From contig CANFUE010000004.1 of NCBI GenBank assembly GCA_947450115.1, forward strand, positions 30,814 to 94,813: DNA of 64,000 nt. The letters run 5' to 3'. The position numbers and the translations under genes are program-made. Shown in pieces: positions 29,177 to 40,280 of the stretch. The notes beneath the pieces were generated by a model. The model worked only from the letters and a program-made list of their open reading frames with translations, did not search any database and was not told the DNA's origin. The first letter of the stretch is position 1; each line of letters opens with the position of its first letter. This DNA comes from Acidimicrobiaceae bacterium. GTDB lineage: Bacteria > Actinomycetota > Acidimicrobiia > Acidimicrobiales > Ilumatobacteraceae.

Positions 29177-29911
29177 ATGAAAGCTCCTGCCAAACTCACG
29201 CTCAACTTGCGTGTTACCGGTGTGCGCACCGATGGCTTTCACCTCATTAACGCCGAGATGGTGTCACTCGACTTGGCAGATGAAATCACCATTGAAGAAT
29301 GCAGCGGGCCAAGTTCACTCACCATCGACGGCCCCTTTGGTGATGGGCTCACCAACGACGCAAACAATCTTGTACTGCGCGCGCTCGCACTTGCGCAACG
29401 CAGTGCTCATGTGCATCTCACCAAAAACATTCCCCATGGTGGCGGCTTGGGTGGTGGCTCCACCGATGCCGCTGCAGTTTTGCGATGGGCGTCATTCACC
29501 AACATGCACGCTGCGTCTCAACTGGGAGCCGACATCCCTTTTTGTATACACGGTGGTCGAGCATGTGTGGAAGGAATTGGTGAAGTTCTCACCCCTCTCC
29601 CTTTTGAGCCACTCGACATCACGCTCGTGATTCCCCCATTTGGGGTCTCCACCCCCAAGGTCTATGCAACCTGGGATGCGCTCGACGGGCCTCGCGGCAA
29701 TGAGGGTCCACACGGCTTTAACGACCTTGAGCCTGCTGCGTTGGTGGCCGAACCTCGCCTGGTGCGGTGGCGCGACAAAATTAGCGACGTGGCAGGAAGT
29801 ACCCCAACTTTGGCCGGAAGCGGCTCAACATGGTTTCTCCGTGGTGCATTTCCGTGGTTGGCAGAAGCACTGCCAGAAGCGACAGTGATATGTACCAGGA
29901 CGGCAAATTAG
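29177..29911 (+). CDS. ispE: 4-diphosphocytidyl-2-C-methyl-D-erythritol kinase
   Basis: APAKLTLNLRVTGVRTDGFH, IPHGGGLGGGSTDAAAVLRW, PTLAGSGSTWF. Confidence 0.92.
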   Translation: MKAPAKLTLNLRVTGVRTDGFHLINAEMVSLDLADEITIEECSGPSSLTIDGPFGDGLTNDANNLVLRALALAQRSAHVHLTKNIPHGGGLGGGSTDAAAVLRWASFTNMHAASQLGADIPFCIHGGRACVEGIGEVLTPLPFEPLDITLVIPPFGVSTPKVYATWDALDGPRGNEGPHGFNDLEPAALVAEPRLVRWRDKISDVAGSTPTLAGSGSTWFLRGAFPWLAEALPEATVICTRTAN

Positions 29912-30004
29912 CTATTTACGACGTTGATGGCGCGTACGGCGCAGCATTTTTTTGTGCTTCTTCTTGCGCATCCGCTTGCGGCGTTTTTTGATCAGAGAAC
30001 CCAT
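29912..30004 (-). CDS. bS22 / AURKAIP1-COX24 domain small basic ribosomal-type protein (30 aa)
   Basis: My translation: MGSLIKKRRKRMRKKKHKKMLRRTRHQRRK*; matches the actinobacterial MGSxIKKRRKRMxKKKHRKLLKxTRxQRR pattern; below the track's length cut-off. Confidence 0.9.
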   Translation of the reverse strand: MGSLIKKRRKRMRKKKHKKMLRRTRHQRRK

Positions 30005-30029
30005 AAGACTGGAGACGCTATCGGTTTTG

Positions 30030-30056
30030 TTGGCAAAAAAGAAAATCCGCTACCGT
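30030..30056 (+). promoter_or_regulatory. Candidate sigma70-type promoter for tRNA-Gln/prs
   Basis: TTGGCA (30030-30035), 15-nt spacer, TACCGT (30051-30056), about 13 nt before the tRNA 5' end; short spacer lowers confidence. Confidence 0.3.
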
Positions 30057-30069
30057 AGGGGTTGATCCT

Positions 30070-30140
30070 TCCGGGGTCGTTCAATGGCAGGACAACGGGT
30101 TTTGGTCCCGTATATAGGGGTTCGAGTCCTCTCCCCGGAG
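30070..30140 (+). tRNA. trnQ: tRNA-Gln (anticodon TTG)
   Basis: Acceptor TCCGGGG (30070-30076) / CCCCGGA (30133-30139), discriminator G; anticodon arm ACGGG-TTTTGGT-CCCGT; T-arm AGGGG-TTCGAGT-CCTCT; CCA not encoded. Confidence 0.94.
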
Positions 30141-30143
30141 CAC

Positions 30144-31175
30144 ATGAAAAAATCCAGCAGTCAGTCAAGCAACCAGTTCAACATCGACAAAGTCACTACC
30201 AAGCGACTGTCGCTCTTTACTGGACGCACTCATCCAGAACTCGCTGCTGAAGTTTCTGAACACTTAGGCATTCGACTTGGCGATGCAAACATCGTTGAAT
30301 TTTCTAACGGTGAAGTGCGCCCACGTTATGCCGACAGTATTCGTGGTGGCGATGTGTTCGTCATGCAAACGCATTACGGCGCAAATGGATACTCCATTAA
30401 CGACTCCATCATGGAACAGCTCATCATGATCGATGCTGCGTATCGCGCATCGGCAAAACGTATTACTGCAGTGTGCCCATTTTATGGTTACGCACGTCAA
30501 GATCGTAAGGCTGAAGGCCGCGAACCTATTACAGCACGCTTAATTGCCGACATGTTTCGTGCAGCTGGCGCAGGGCGAATGATCTCTATCGACTTGCACA
30601 GCGGACAAATTCAAGGCTTCTTCGATGGGCCAGTAGACCACCTCACAGCAATGCCAGTTTTGGAGCGTTACGTGCGTGCGAATGCTGGCGAAGGAATGGT
30701 CATTGTTTCTCCCGATGCAGGCCGTGTGAAAGTTGCTGAACGATTCGCACAACATCTCTCCGATAAAAATGCCGACGTTGCATTCATCAACAAGCGTCGT
30801 CCGAAGGGCACCACAAACGTTGCGGTGGCAAAAGAAGTCATTGGTGAAGTGGAAGGTCGTCTCTGCATCCTCACCGACGACATGATCGATACCGGTGGCA
30901 CTATTTGCTCGGCAGCCGAACTCCTCCTCGAGCGCGGAGCCACCGAAGTATGGGCAATGGCCACCCACGGCGTTTTGTCGGGCCCAGCCTGTGAGCGCCT
31001 CGAAAAGAGCCCCATCTCACGCGTGGTACTCACCAACACCCTTCCCCTTCCTGCCGAGAAGCGCCTGGCCAAAATTGAGGTTTTGTCGGTGGCGAAAATC
31101 ATTGCCGACGCTTTAGCCGCCGTTTTCGATGAAACCAGCGTGAGCGAGCTCTTCGATGGGGAAAATCAGGCGTAG
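30144..31175 (+). CDS. prs: Ribose-phosphate diphosphokinase
   Basis: ATG at 30144 (MKKSSSQSSNQFNIDKVTTKRLSLFTGRTHPELAAEV); ISIDLHSGQIQGFFDGPVDHL, LTDDMIDTGGTICSAAELL. Confidence 0.94.
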   Translation: MKKSSSQSSNQFNIDKVTTKRLSLFTGRTHPELAAEVSEHLGIRLGDANIVEFSNGEVRPRYADSIRGGDVFVMQTHYGANGYSINDSIMEQLIMIDAAYRASAKRITAVCPFYGYARQDRKAEGREPITARLIADMFRAAGAGRMISIDLHSGQIQGFFDGPVDHLTAMPVLERYVRANAGEGMVIVSPDAGRVKVAERFAQHLSDKNADVAFINKRRPKGTTNVAVAKEVIGEVEGRLCILTDDMIDTGGTICSAAELLLERGATEVWAMATHGVLSGPACERLEKSPISRVVLTNTLPLPAEKRLAKIEVLSVAKIIADALAAVFDETSVSELFDGENQA

Positions 31176-31272
31176 GTTTCCCTATTGCGCGCCCATACAC
31201 TCCAAGACCGGCTGTTCTTCATCTGAACGGGTAGCCCAACTCATCATTTCCGACACCAGCCAGGAGCCGACC

Positions 31273-31896
31273 ATGGCAAATACAACACTCTCTGCAGAAA
31301 TTGGCCGCACCACAGGTAGCGCCGCATCACGCCGCTTGCGCAGCACCGACGTCATTCCTGGCGTTCTTTATGGCCACGGCATGAGCCCCATCTCTTTGTC
31401 TGTTGCTCGTCGCGACCTGCGCGTTGCATTGTCGGGCCCAGCGGGCTTCAACACCATTCTCGATCTCACAGTTGATGGCAAGAGCTACCCCGCCATTGTG
31501 AAAGAACTGCAGCGCCACCCAGTGCGTCGCACAGTGAGCCACATCGACTTCCAGCAAATCAACATGTCAGAAGAAATTGTTGTGAGCGTGCCTATTCGTC
31601 TCGAAGGAACTGCAAAAGCAGTTATTGCTGAAGGCGCAATGGTTGACCCAGCAGTTGACAGCATTGAAATTCGCACCACTCCTGCAGCGATGCCAAACGA
31701 AATTGTTATCGACATCACCAACATGACCATCCACGACGTCATCCGCCTCGACCAAGTTGCTCTGCCAAAGGGCGCAGTTGCTGTTGGCGATCCAGAAATG
31801 GCCGTGGTCACTGTTCTTACTTCACGCGTTGAGGCTGCTCGTCCTGTTGCTGTAGATCCTGCAGCACCTGCAGGCGATGCACCTGCTGCGTCGTAA
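31273..31896 (+). CDS. rplY: 50S ribosomal protein L25/general stress protein Ctc
   Basis: ATG at 31273 MANTTLSAEIGRTTGSAASRRLRSTDVIPGVLYGHG...VKELQRHPVRRTVSHIDFQ. Confidence 0.92.
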   Translation: MANTTLSAEIGRTTGSAASRRLRSTDVIPGVLYGHGMSPISLSVARRDLRVALSGPAGFNTILDLTVDGKSYPAIVKELQRHPVRRTVSHIDFQQINMSEEIVVSVPIRLEGTAKAVIAEGAMVDPAVDSIEIRTTPAAMPNEIVIDITNMTIHDVIRLDQVALPKGAVAVGDPEMAVVTVLTSRVEAARPVAVDPAAPAGDAPAAS

Positions 31897-31911
31897 TCAC
31901 GCAGTTCATTG

Positions 31912-32511
31912 ATGTTGTGGCTCGTCGTTGGGCTCGGTAACCCCGGTAAAAAGTACGAGCAAACACGCCACAATGTTGGTCAGTGCGCCATTGACGAATT
32001 ATGCCGTAGATGGAATGTTTCTTTGCGCGAAGGCAAAGACAAAGCACGTGTAGGTGAAACGACTTTGCGCGACACAGCCGGTAACGACCACAAAGTGGTG
32101 TTTGCCATCCCCACAACATTCATGAACGAGTCAGGGCAGGCAGTGCGGCTACTCATGAAACGCCACAACTTGAAATTTGATTCTGATATTTCCCAACTCA
32201 TTGTTGTTCACGATGAGCTCGATCTTGAACCAGGTGTGGTGCGAGCAAAAGTAGGTGGTGGTCTTGCAGGCCATAACGGATTGCGTTCCATCACCTCGCA
32301 TCTTTCAACCCAAGACTATGCACGAGTGCGCATTGGCGTGGGCAAACCTCCCTCAGCCGATGAAGGAGCAGACCACGTGCTTCGTAAAGTTGCCCCAGCA
32401 GACCGCGTTGTGCTCGATGCTGCAGTTGCTGTTGCAGCAGACGTTGCAGAGTCTTTTATTTTGCGCGGAAGCGCAGTAACAATGAATACGTATAACACGG
32501 CTACTTCGTGA
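31912..32511 (+). CDS. pth: Peptidyl-tRNA hydrolase
   Basis: LWLVVGLGNPGKKYEQTRHNVGQCAIDEL, PTTFMNESGQAV, GGGLAGHNGLRSI. Confidence 0.94.
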   Translation: MLWLVVGLGNPGKKYEQTRHNVGQCAIDELCRRWNVSLREGKDKARVGETTLRDTAGNDHKVVFAIPTTFMNESGQAVRLLMKRHNLKFDSDISQLIVVHDELDLEPGVVRAKVGGGLAGHNGLRSITSHLSTQDYARVRIGVGKPPSADEGADHVLRKVAPADRVVLDAAVAVAADVAESFILRGSAVTMNTYNTATS

Positions 32512-35500
32512 ATTTGCATCGCATCCCCGCACTCGTTGCACAAGATCCCACAGTTGCGGGTGCATTCACTGGCAAGAACGGCACACTTGGCTGCCCCGAA
32601 GTTGCCCGCCCGGTTGTACTTGCTGCAATGGCATCACTTCACCCGCATGCAACGTTTGTTATTGCGACTGCAACGGGTTCATCTGCTGCACAACTAGTAG
32701 ACGACCTCCAGGTCTACCTACCCGCAAACGATGTGGTGCTATACCCAGCGTGGGAAACACTTCCCTTCGAACGCATCAGCCCGAACGTGGAAACAATGGG
32801 CAAGCGCATGGAAGCCTTGTGGCGTTTACGCACACCCGAACATCGCCCCCGCATCGTTGTTGCTGGCGCACGTGCACTTCTCCAAAAAATTGCACCACAG
32901 CCCAATATTTCTACTCACTACCCATGGCCCCTGCACATCAAAGTGGGCATGACTATTGACCCCGATTCACTGATGTCAGACCTTGTCACAATTGGCTACC
33001 GCCGTGAAGACCTCGTTGAACTACGTGGACACGTTGCACGTCGTGGCGCAATTGTCGACGTCTTTCCTTCTACAGCCGATACGCCTGTGCGCATTGAATT
33101 GTGGGGCGACGAAGTAGAACGTCTGGTTACTTTCAATGTAAATGACCAACGCAGTGAAGGTGACATCACAGAAATTTGGATTCACCCTGCGCGTGAACTT
33201 CTTGTAGACGACACCATTCGCGCCACTGCTACGCAACTCATTGCTAGCGAGCCATGGGGTCGCGAACACTGGGAACGCTTCAGCGAAGCACAAGTTTTTG
33301 ACGGCATGGAGAGTTGGCTGCCGTGGTTTTCCCAAGGCGACACATTGCTCTCTGAATTAAGTGCCGTCAGCACTCATAGCGATGTGCGTTTAGTGCTTGT
33401 TGAGCCGCGCCGCATTCGCGATCGCGGACTCGACATTTTGGCCGAAGAAGCAGACCTTGCAAAAGCTTTGGCAAGTACTTGGGGCAGGCTAAATGAACCA
33501 GGAAATGAAATTAATTTCCCGCGCCTCCACGCCGACCCCGACGCAGTACTTGCTGGAGCAGAACAACTCCCTACATTTCACTTGCTTGCTGCGAGCGATG
33601 CCGAAGTACATGATGCAATTCCTGGGTTCAATGCCTCGGGCTGGGGTCCGCTATCTGGCGATGCCAGCATCATTGTGACGCGCCTTGCTGAACTCGTGCG
33701 CGAAAAGAACCGAGTGTTTGTGTTGGCCGACTCCGACATGTCTCGCGAACGCCTCACTGAAAGTTTGAAGCAAGGCGGAGCAGACGTTGTTCTGCTCGAT
33801 TCCGTGAGCACATTGAAGCAACCCGCGCTATCACCAGCGATTTATATTTCAACAGCACGTTTGCACTTTGGGGCATACATGCCAAGTGCTCATGTTGCAC
33901 TCATTACGGAGTCCGACCTCACAGGACGACGTCGCACGCCACGTAGGGCGCGACCTCGCACCGCAGGTTCAACTTTCCAAGATCTCAAATCTGGTGACTA
34001 CGTTGTCCACTACCACCATGGTGTGGGCAAATTTGAAGGCCTCGTGAGTCGCGCCATCGGTGGTGCGCAACGTGATTACTTGTTACTTGCCTACAAGGGT
34101 GGCGACAAGCTCTACGTTCCCACCGATCAAATAGACACCATTCGCCAATATGTTGGCGGTGAAACACCTGCAATGCACCGTTTGGGCGGCTCCGACTTCG
34201 CGCGTGCGAAATCTCGAGTGCAATCGGCAGTACAAGAAATTGCTCAAGAACTTGTTGTCTTGTACCAGCGCCGCGTCACCGCCGAAGGTCATGCCTTTGC
34301 CCCCGACACTCCATGGCAACACGAAATGGAAGGCTCATTTCCTTTCGCAGAGACCCCCGACCAGCGAACCGCAATTGCCGAAATTAAAAGCGACATGGAA
34401 CGCGCCACCCCAATGGATCGCCTGGTGTGCGGCGATGTGGGTTTTGGTAAAACCGAAGTGGCTATTCGCGCCGCCTTTAAGGCAATACAAGACGGAAAGC
34501 AAGTTGCAGTTCTTGCTCCCACCACCTTGCTGGCGTCACAGCACGGCAACACATTCTCGGAGCGTTTTGCGGGCTTTCCTATTCAGGTAGAAGTGTTGTC
34601 GCGTTTTCAAACCGCGAAGGAAGCGAAGAAAATTATTGCATCTCTTGCATCAGGCGAAACAGATTGCGTCATTGGCACGCATCGCCTTCTACAAGACACC
34701 ATCAAATTCAAAGATCTCGGCTTGCTTGTTGTTGACGAAGAACAGCGCTTTGGTGTGCAACACAAAGAATCCATGAAAAAGATGCGTCATAACGTTGACG
34801 TACTTACCTTGAGCGCCACACCCATTCCCCGAACTCTCGAAATGAGTTTGGTGGGAATTCGCGACCTCTCACTTTTACAAACTCCTCCTGCCGACCGTCA
34901 ACCCATCCTCACTTATGTGGGTGAACTTGATAAGCGACTTGCCGTAGAGGCCATTCGACGGGAGTTGTTGCGCGAAGGGCAAGTGTTTTGGGTGCATAAC
35001 CGCGTTCAATCGATCGACGAACGTGCTGCGGAACTACGAGAACTCGTGCCAGAAGCCCGTATTGCTGTAGCCCACGGTCAAATGGATGAAAGTTCACTTG
35101 AACAAATTGTGATTGATTTTTGGCATGGCAACTTCGATGTGCTTGTGTGCACCACCATCATTGAGAGCGGCATAGACATGCCCACGGTGAATACTCTTGT
35201 TGTTGAGCGCGCCGACCTGTTGGGGCTCGGCCAATTACACCAACTTCGGGGTCGCGTAGGACGAAGTGGGCAACGCGCGTATGCGTACCTGTTCCACCCG
35301 CGTGACAAAGTGCTAAGCGAAGATGCTTACGAGCGTTTACGCGCCATCGGCGAAGCAACAGAGTTAGGCAGTGGATTCAAAATCGCCATGCGCGATCTAG
35401 AAATTCGCGGTGCGGGAAATATTTTAGGTGAGGCACAAAGTGGCCACATCGCTGCCGTGGGTTATGACCTCTATTGCCAGATGGTTACCGAAGTAGTTGC

Positions 35501-36002
35501 CGAAATGAAAGGTGAGCCCATTGAAATGCCAAACGAGCTCAAGCTCGATATTCAAGTTTCCGCATTTCTCCCCAATGACTACGTTCCTACTGAAGATCTC
35601 CGACTCGAGGCATACCGTCGCCTCAGTGAGGTAAAGACCTTTGAAGAAGTGGAAGATGTACGCCGGGAATGGCTCGACCGCTTTGGCCCGCTTCCTCACC
35701 AAGCCGACATTCTTCTCGCTGTCGGCACGCTACGTGCCGCGTGCCATACCTATGGCATCAAAGAGCTCACCGTCATGATGAATACAGCTCGTATCTCACC
35801 AGTGGAATTGAAAAATAGCCAACAAATGGCGGTGCAACGTCTCTCGCGGACAGGCAAATTTAAGGGAATGTCGTACCGAGAAGATGCAAAACAACTCGTT
35901 GTTCCGCTACAAGGCACCCCACAAAATCGGAAAGGCACCAACAACGACCAAGTGGTGTACGACCTTCAAGAACTTCTGGCAGAACTCTTCGCAGATCAGT
36001 AA
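32508..36002 (+). CDS. mfd: Transcription-repair coupling factor Mfd
   Basis: 1164 aa, GTG start; [85 protein letters not shown]. Confidence 0.96.
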   Translation: MNLHRIPALVAQDPTVAGAFTGKNGTLGCPEVARPVVLAAMASLHPHATFVIATATGSSAAQLVDDLQVYLPANDVVLYPAWETLPFERISPNVETMGKRMEALWRLRTPEHRPRIVVAGARALLQKIAPQPNISTHYPWPLHIKVGMTIDPDSLMSDLVTIGYRREDLVELRGHVARRGAIVDVFPSTADTPVRIELWGDEVERLVTFNVNDQRSEGDITEIWIHPARELLVDDTIRATATQLIASEPWGREHWERFSEAQVFDGMESWLPWFSQGDTLLSELSAVSTHSDVRLVLVEPRRIRDRGLDILAEEADLAKALASTWGRLNEPGNEINFPRLHADPDAVLAGAEQLPTFHLLAASDAEVHDAIPGFNASGWGPLSGDASIIVTRLAELVREKNRVFVLADSDMSRERLTESLKQGGADVVLLDSVSTLKQPALSPAIYISTARLHFGAYMPSAHVALITESDLTGRRRTPRRARPRTAGSTFQDLKSGDYVVHYHHGVGKFEGLVSRAIGGAQRDYLLLAYKGGDKLYVPTDQIDTIRQYVGGETPAMHRLGGSDFARAKSRVQSAVQEIAQELVVLYQRRVTAEGHAFAPDTPWQHEMEGSFPFAETPDQRTAIAEIKSDMERATPMDRLVCGDVGFGKTEVAIRAAFKAIQDGKQVAVLAPTTLLASQHGNTFSERFAGFPIQVEVLSRFQTAKEAKKIIASLASGETDCVIGTHRLLQDTIKFKDLGLLVVDEEQRFGVQHKESMKKMRHNVDVLTLSATPIPRTLEMSLVGIRDLSLLQTPPADRQPILTYVGELDKRLAVEAIRRELLREGQVFWVHNRVQSIDERAAELRELVPEARIAVAHGQMDESSLEQIVIDFWHGNFDVLVCTTIIESGIDMPTVNTLVVERADLLGLGQLHQLRGRVGRSGQRAYAYLFHPRDKVLSEDAYERLRAIGEATELGSGFKIAMRDLEIRGAGNILGEAQSGHIAAVGYDLYCQMVTEVVAEMKGEPIEMPNELKLDIQVSAFLPNDYVPTEDLRLEAYRRLSEVKTFEEVEDVRREWLDRFGPLPHQADILLAVGTLRAACHTYGIKELTVMMNTARISPVELKNSQQMAVQRLSRTGKFKGMSYREDAKQLVVPLQGTPQNRKGTNNDQVVYDLQELLAELFADQ

Positions 36003-36032
36003 CTCCCCACCTCTGCACAGTAAAGTTTCTCT

Positions 36033-36956
36033 GTGACTCGCTTTCCTCTTTTCCTTACATCACTTATTGCTGGAGCCCTGCTCATTGGCCTTACCGCATG
36101 CAACACCGTTCCCAAGGCATCAACCGCCGCAACTTTTAACGGTACGTCTCTTAGCCAAAAATCTTTTGAAGGATTCATCAGCGAGTTTTCAAAAGTTGGT
36201 CAACTCGATATGCCAAGAGGAATCGCTGCTGGCGATGACGTGCGCAGCATCTTGACGGCAATCATCAAAGAAAACGACTACAAAGTTTTCCTACAGAGCA
36301 TCGGAAAACCAGTTACTCCAGCACAACGTAAAAAGGTTGCCGATGGTATTGCCGATGAATGGTTCAAGACACTCTCACCTGCACTACAAAATCTCATCAT
36401 CAACTTGAATGCTGAAACAACTGCAGTGCAAACACTCACTTCACCATCAGAAGCCGACATCAAGAAAATGTACGAAACAAATCCTTCACTCACAGGGGTG
36501 ATGTGTGTCAGCCATATTTTGACGAAAGAGAAAAGTACCGCCATAAAAGTTCTTACCGAACTCAACAACGGTGGTGACTTTGCGAAACTCGCTGCAAAAT
36601 ACTCCACTGAACCTGCTGCTCAGAAAACAGGCGGTCTCATTTCTGGCAGCGATGCGAAAGGCACAGCTTCGCGCTGCATGTCACTTCTCGACTACCAAGC
36701 AAATTTCGACCCACTCTTTACCGCAGGTGCAATTGCCGCTCATGCAGGAGTTCCCTACGGTCCAGTCCAATCGAGCCTGGGCTATCACGTCATTTTGGTT
36801 GCGCCTTTTACTGAGGTGGCAAAAGATGTTGTTGCATTCGTGAAGTCGGCACCCGGGCCACTCTTGGCAACTGGTCATGTCAGCAATGCGCCAATCTCGG
36901 TCGACCCCGCTTATGGTCGCTGGAACCCCGCAACGGCATCGATAGTCGCCAAGTAA
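36033..36956 (+). CDS. Peptidylprolyl isomerase (parvulin/SurA-like) lipoprotein
   Basis: Lipobox-like LIGLTACNT; VMCVSHILTKEKSTAIKVLTELNNGGDFAKLAAKYSTEPAAQKTGGLISG...VPYGPVQSSLGYHVILV. Confidence 0.85.
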   Translation: MTRFPLFLTSLIAGALLIGLTACNTVPKASTAATFNGTSLSQKSFEGFISEFSKVGQLDMPRGIAAGDDVRSILTAIIKENDYKVFLQSIGKPVTPAQRKKVADGIADEWFKTLSPALQNLIINLNAETTAVQTLTSPSEADIKKMYETNPSLTGVMCVSHILTKEKSTAIKVLTELNNGGDFAKLAAKYSTEPAAQKTGGLISGSDAKGTASRCMSLLDYQANFDPLFTAGAIAAHAGVPYGPVQSSLGYHVILVAPFTEVAKDVVAFVKSAPGPLLATGHVSNAPISVDPAYGRWNPATASIVAK

Positions 36957-36959
36957 TTA

Positions 36960-38396
36960 ATGCCTCGTATTTGTGTTGTCGGACTCGGCCCTGGTGACCC
37001 TGGGCTTGTTACCTCGTCAACACTCAGTGCAATCAATGAGATACAGCACCAGTTTCTCCGCACTACACAACATCCTTCTGCGCATCTCCTTTCCCATGCG
37101 CAATCTTTCGACCATCTCTACGATGCCGCATCTACATTTGATGAGGTTTATGTACAGATCGCAGAGCAACTTGTTGTGGCCGCTCACGAACACGACACCG
37201 TTCTTTACGCAGTTCCTGGTTCGCCTTCGGTGCTGGAGCGCAGTGTTCAATTGTTGCGCCAACGCAAAGACGTAGTGGTAGAAGTTTTTGCTGCTGTATC
37301 TTTTCTCGATTGCTCTTGGACAGCCCTTGGCATTGACCCCATCGATAGCAATGTTCGCCTCATTGATGGTCATCTTTTTGCTCAGCAAACCGCCGGTGAC
37401 AACGGGCCCTTTCTCGTTGCTCACTGTCATGCAAATTGGGTGCTTTCCGATATCAAACTCGCTGCAGAATCTGAACCCGCCCACACACCAGTTGTGTTAT
37501 TGCACCATGTAGGGCTTCCCGATGAAAAAGTCGTTTATACAACTTGGTCGGAAATTGATCGTACGCTCGAGGCCGACCACCTCACCAGTTTGTATATTCC
37601 TCGACTATCTGAACCTGTTGCAGGCGAACTAGTGAAATTGCACCAACTGGCTCGCACATTGCGCGAGCAGTGCCCTTGGGACCAAGAACAAACACACGAA
37701 TCTCTCATTCGCTATCTCATTGAAGAAACCTATGAAGTAGTAGATGCTCTTCAAGCGCTCCAGCCCGACGACCCAACAACCGACGATGACCTCATTGAGG
37801 AATTGGGTGACTTGTTGTACCAAGTGGAATTTCATGCGGTGGTTGCAGAAGAAGAAGGCCGCTTCACGATGGCCGATATTGCACGCACGGTTCACGACAA
37901 ACTTGTTCGGCGCCACCCGCATGTTTTTGCAAACGTCACAGCCGACACCGCCGAACAGGTCAGCACCAATTGGGATGCCATCAAAAAACTTGAAAAGCCA
38001 AAACGCACTGGCATCTTCGACGGAGTCGTGCAATCTGGGCCGTCACTCCTCTACGCACAGCAGCTTCAGAAAAAAGCATCAAAGGTGGGCTTCGATTGGC
38101 CAGATGCCGATAGTCCTTTACAAAAAATACATGAAGAAACCAATGAATTGCGCGAAGCGATGACCGGGTCAGACCCCGAGACCATCGGAATGGAATTAGG
38201 CGACTTGCTCTTTTCTGTGGTCAATGTTGCACGTCACCTTGGTCTCGATGCTGAAGTTGCCCTACGCAGCGCGTCACAGAAATTTCAAGGCCGCGTGGAA
38301 GCAGTCCAGGCTTTGGCCACCGAACGCGGCATCGATATGACAAAAGCCTCACTTGAGGAACTCGACGCCTTGTGGAATTCCATCAAATTGCGTTAG
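36960..38396 (+). CDS. mazG: MazG nucleoside triphosphate pyrophosphohydrolase with N-terminal tetrapyrrole-methylase-like domain (YabN type)
   Basis: N-term ICVVGLGPGDPGLVTSST...VLYAVPGSPSVLERSV; C-term REQCPWDQEQTHESLIRYLIEETYEVVDAL and second MazG repeat EETNELREAM. Confidence 0.93.
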   Translation: MPRICVVGLGPGDPGLVTSSTLSAINEIQHQFLRTTQHPSAHLLSHAQSFDHLYDAASTFDEVYVQIAEQLVVAAHEHDTVLYAVPGSPSVLERSVQLLRQRKDVVVEVFAAVSFLDCSWTALGIDPIDSNVRLIDGHLFAQQTAGDNGPFLVAHCHANWVLSDIKLAAESEPAHTPVVLLHHVGLPDEKVVYTTWSEIDRTLEADHLTSLYIPRLSEPVAGELVKLHQLARTLREQCPWDQEQTHESLIRYLIEETYEVVDALQALQPDDPTTDDDLIEELGDLLYQVEFHAVVAEEEGRFTMADIARTVHDKLVRRHPHVFANVTADTAEQVSTNWDAIKKLEKPKRTGIFDGVVQSGPSLLYAQQLQKKASKVGFDWPDADSPLQKIHEETNELREAMTGSDPETIGMELGDLLFSVVNVARHLGLDAEVALRSASQKFQGRVEAVQALATERGIDMTKASLEELDALWNSIKLR

Positions 38397-39689
<1,293 letters not shown>

Positions 39690-39743
39690 GCCCTGTAATG
39701 CCAATGACACCATATTGAGGTGCTCACACGGCACAATAGGAGG

Positions 39744-40217
39744 ATGTCTACACGCTCCTCTGTTCGCGACCTCACGCGACCCGTCCATGTAGACCACAAA
39801 CTTTTTCAACGTGCCATTTCACGCAATATTACGCTCAGCATTTCCATCGTGATTCTTGCGGCTCTTGCCGTAGCGCTCATTGGCCTTCCGCTCAAAGACC
39901 TTTTCAGCCAGCGCAACAGCATCACTACACGGCAACAAGAGTTCTCAGCCCTTCAAGACGCCAACGAGCAACTACAAACTCAAATTCAACGCCTACAGAC
40001 CCCCGAAGGTATTCGAGAAACTGCTCGCAAAGAGCTCGGCTATCTCCTTCCGGGCGAAAAGCGCCTTGCTCTCATCGAGGCCCCTGCCCTCAACACCGCA
40101 CTCCCTGCGGGGTGGCCGTACAACGTTGTGACCAATATTCTTGCGGTTCGTGCCGCAACAGCGCAGAAAAATGGGTCTCAACAGCCCGGATCTTTAGGTC
40201 CACTTCTGCAACCTTAG
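39744..40217 (+). CDS. ftsB: Septum formation initiator family protein (FtsB/DivIC)
   Basis: ATG at 39744; single TM helix then coiled coil (LQDANEQLQTQIQRLQTPEGIRETARKELGYLLPGEK); adjacent to eno. Confidence 0.85.
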   Translation: MSTRSSVRDLTRPVHVDHKLFQRAISRNITLSISIVILAALAVALIGLPLKDLFSQRNSITTRQQEFSALQDANEQLQTQIQRLQTPEGIRETARKELGYLLPGEKRLALIEAPALNTALPAGWPYNVVTNILAVRAATAQKNGSQQPGSLGPLLQP

Positions 40218-40280
40218 AAACCTTCTGTAGTGTCTTGGTTAGTTTGTCACTCAAGATCATTCAGTTCACAGGGGGCCCCC

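Noticed and set aside
30084-30143. Track ORF 30084..31175 starting inside tRNA-Gln
   Set aside because: The first 20 codons are the tRNA sequence read as protein; the Prs homology begins after ATG 30144.
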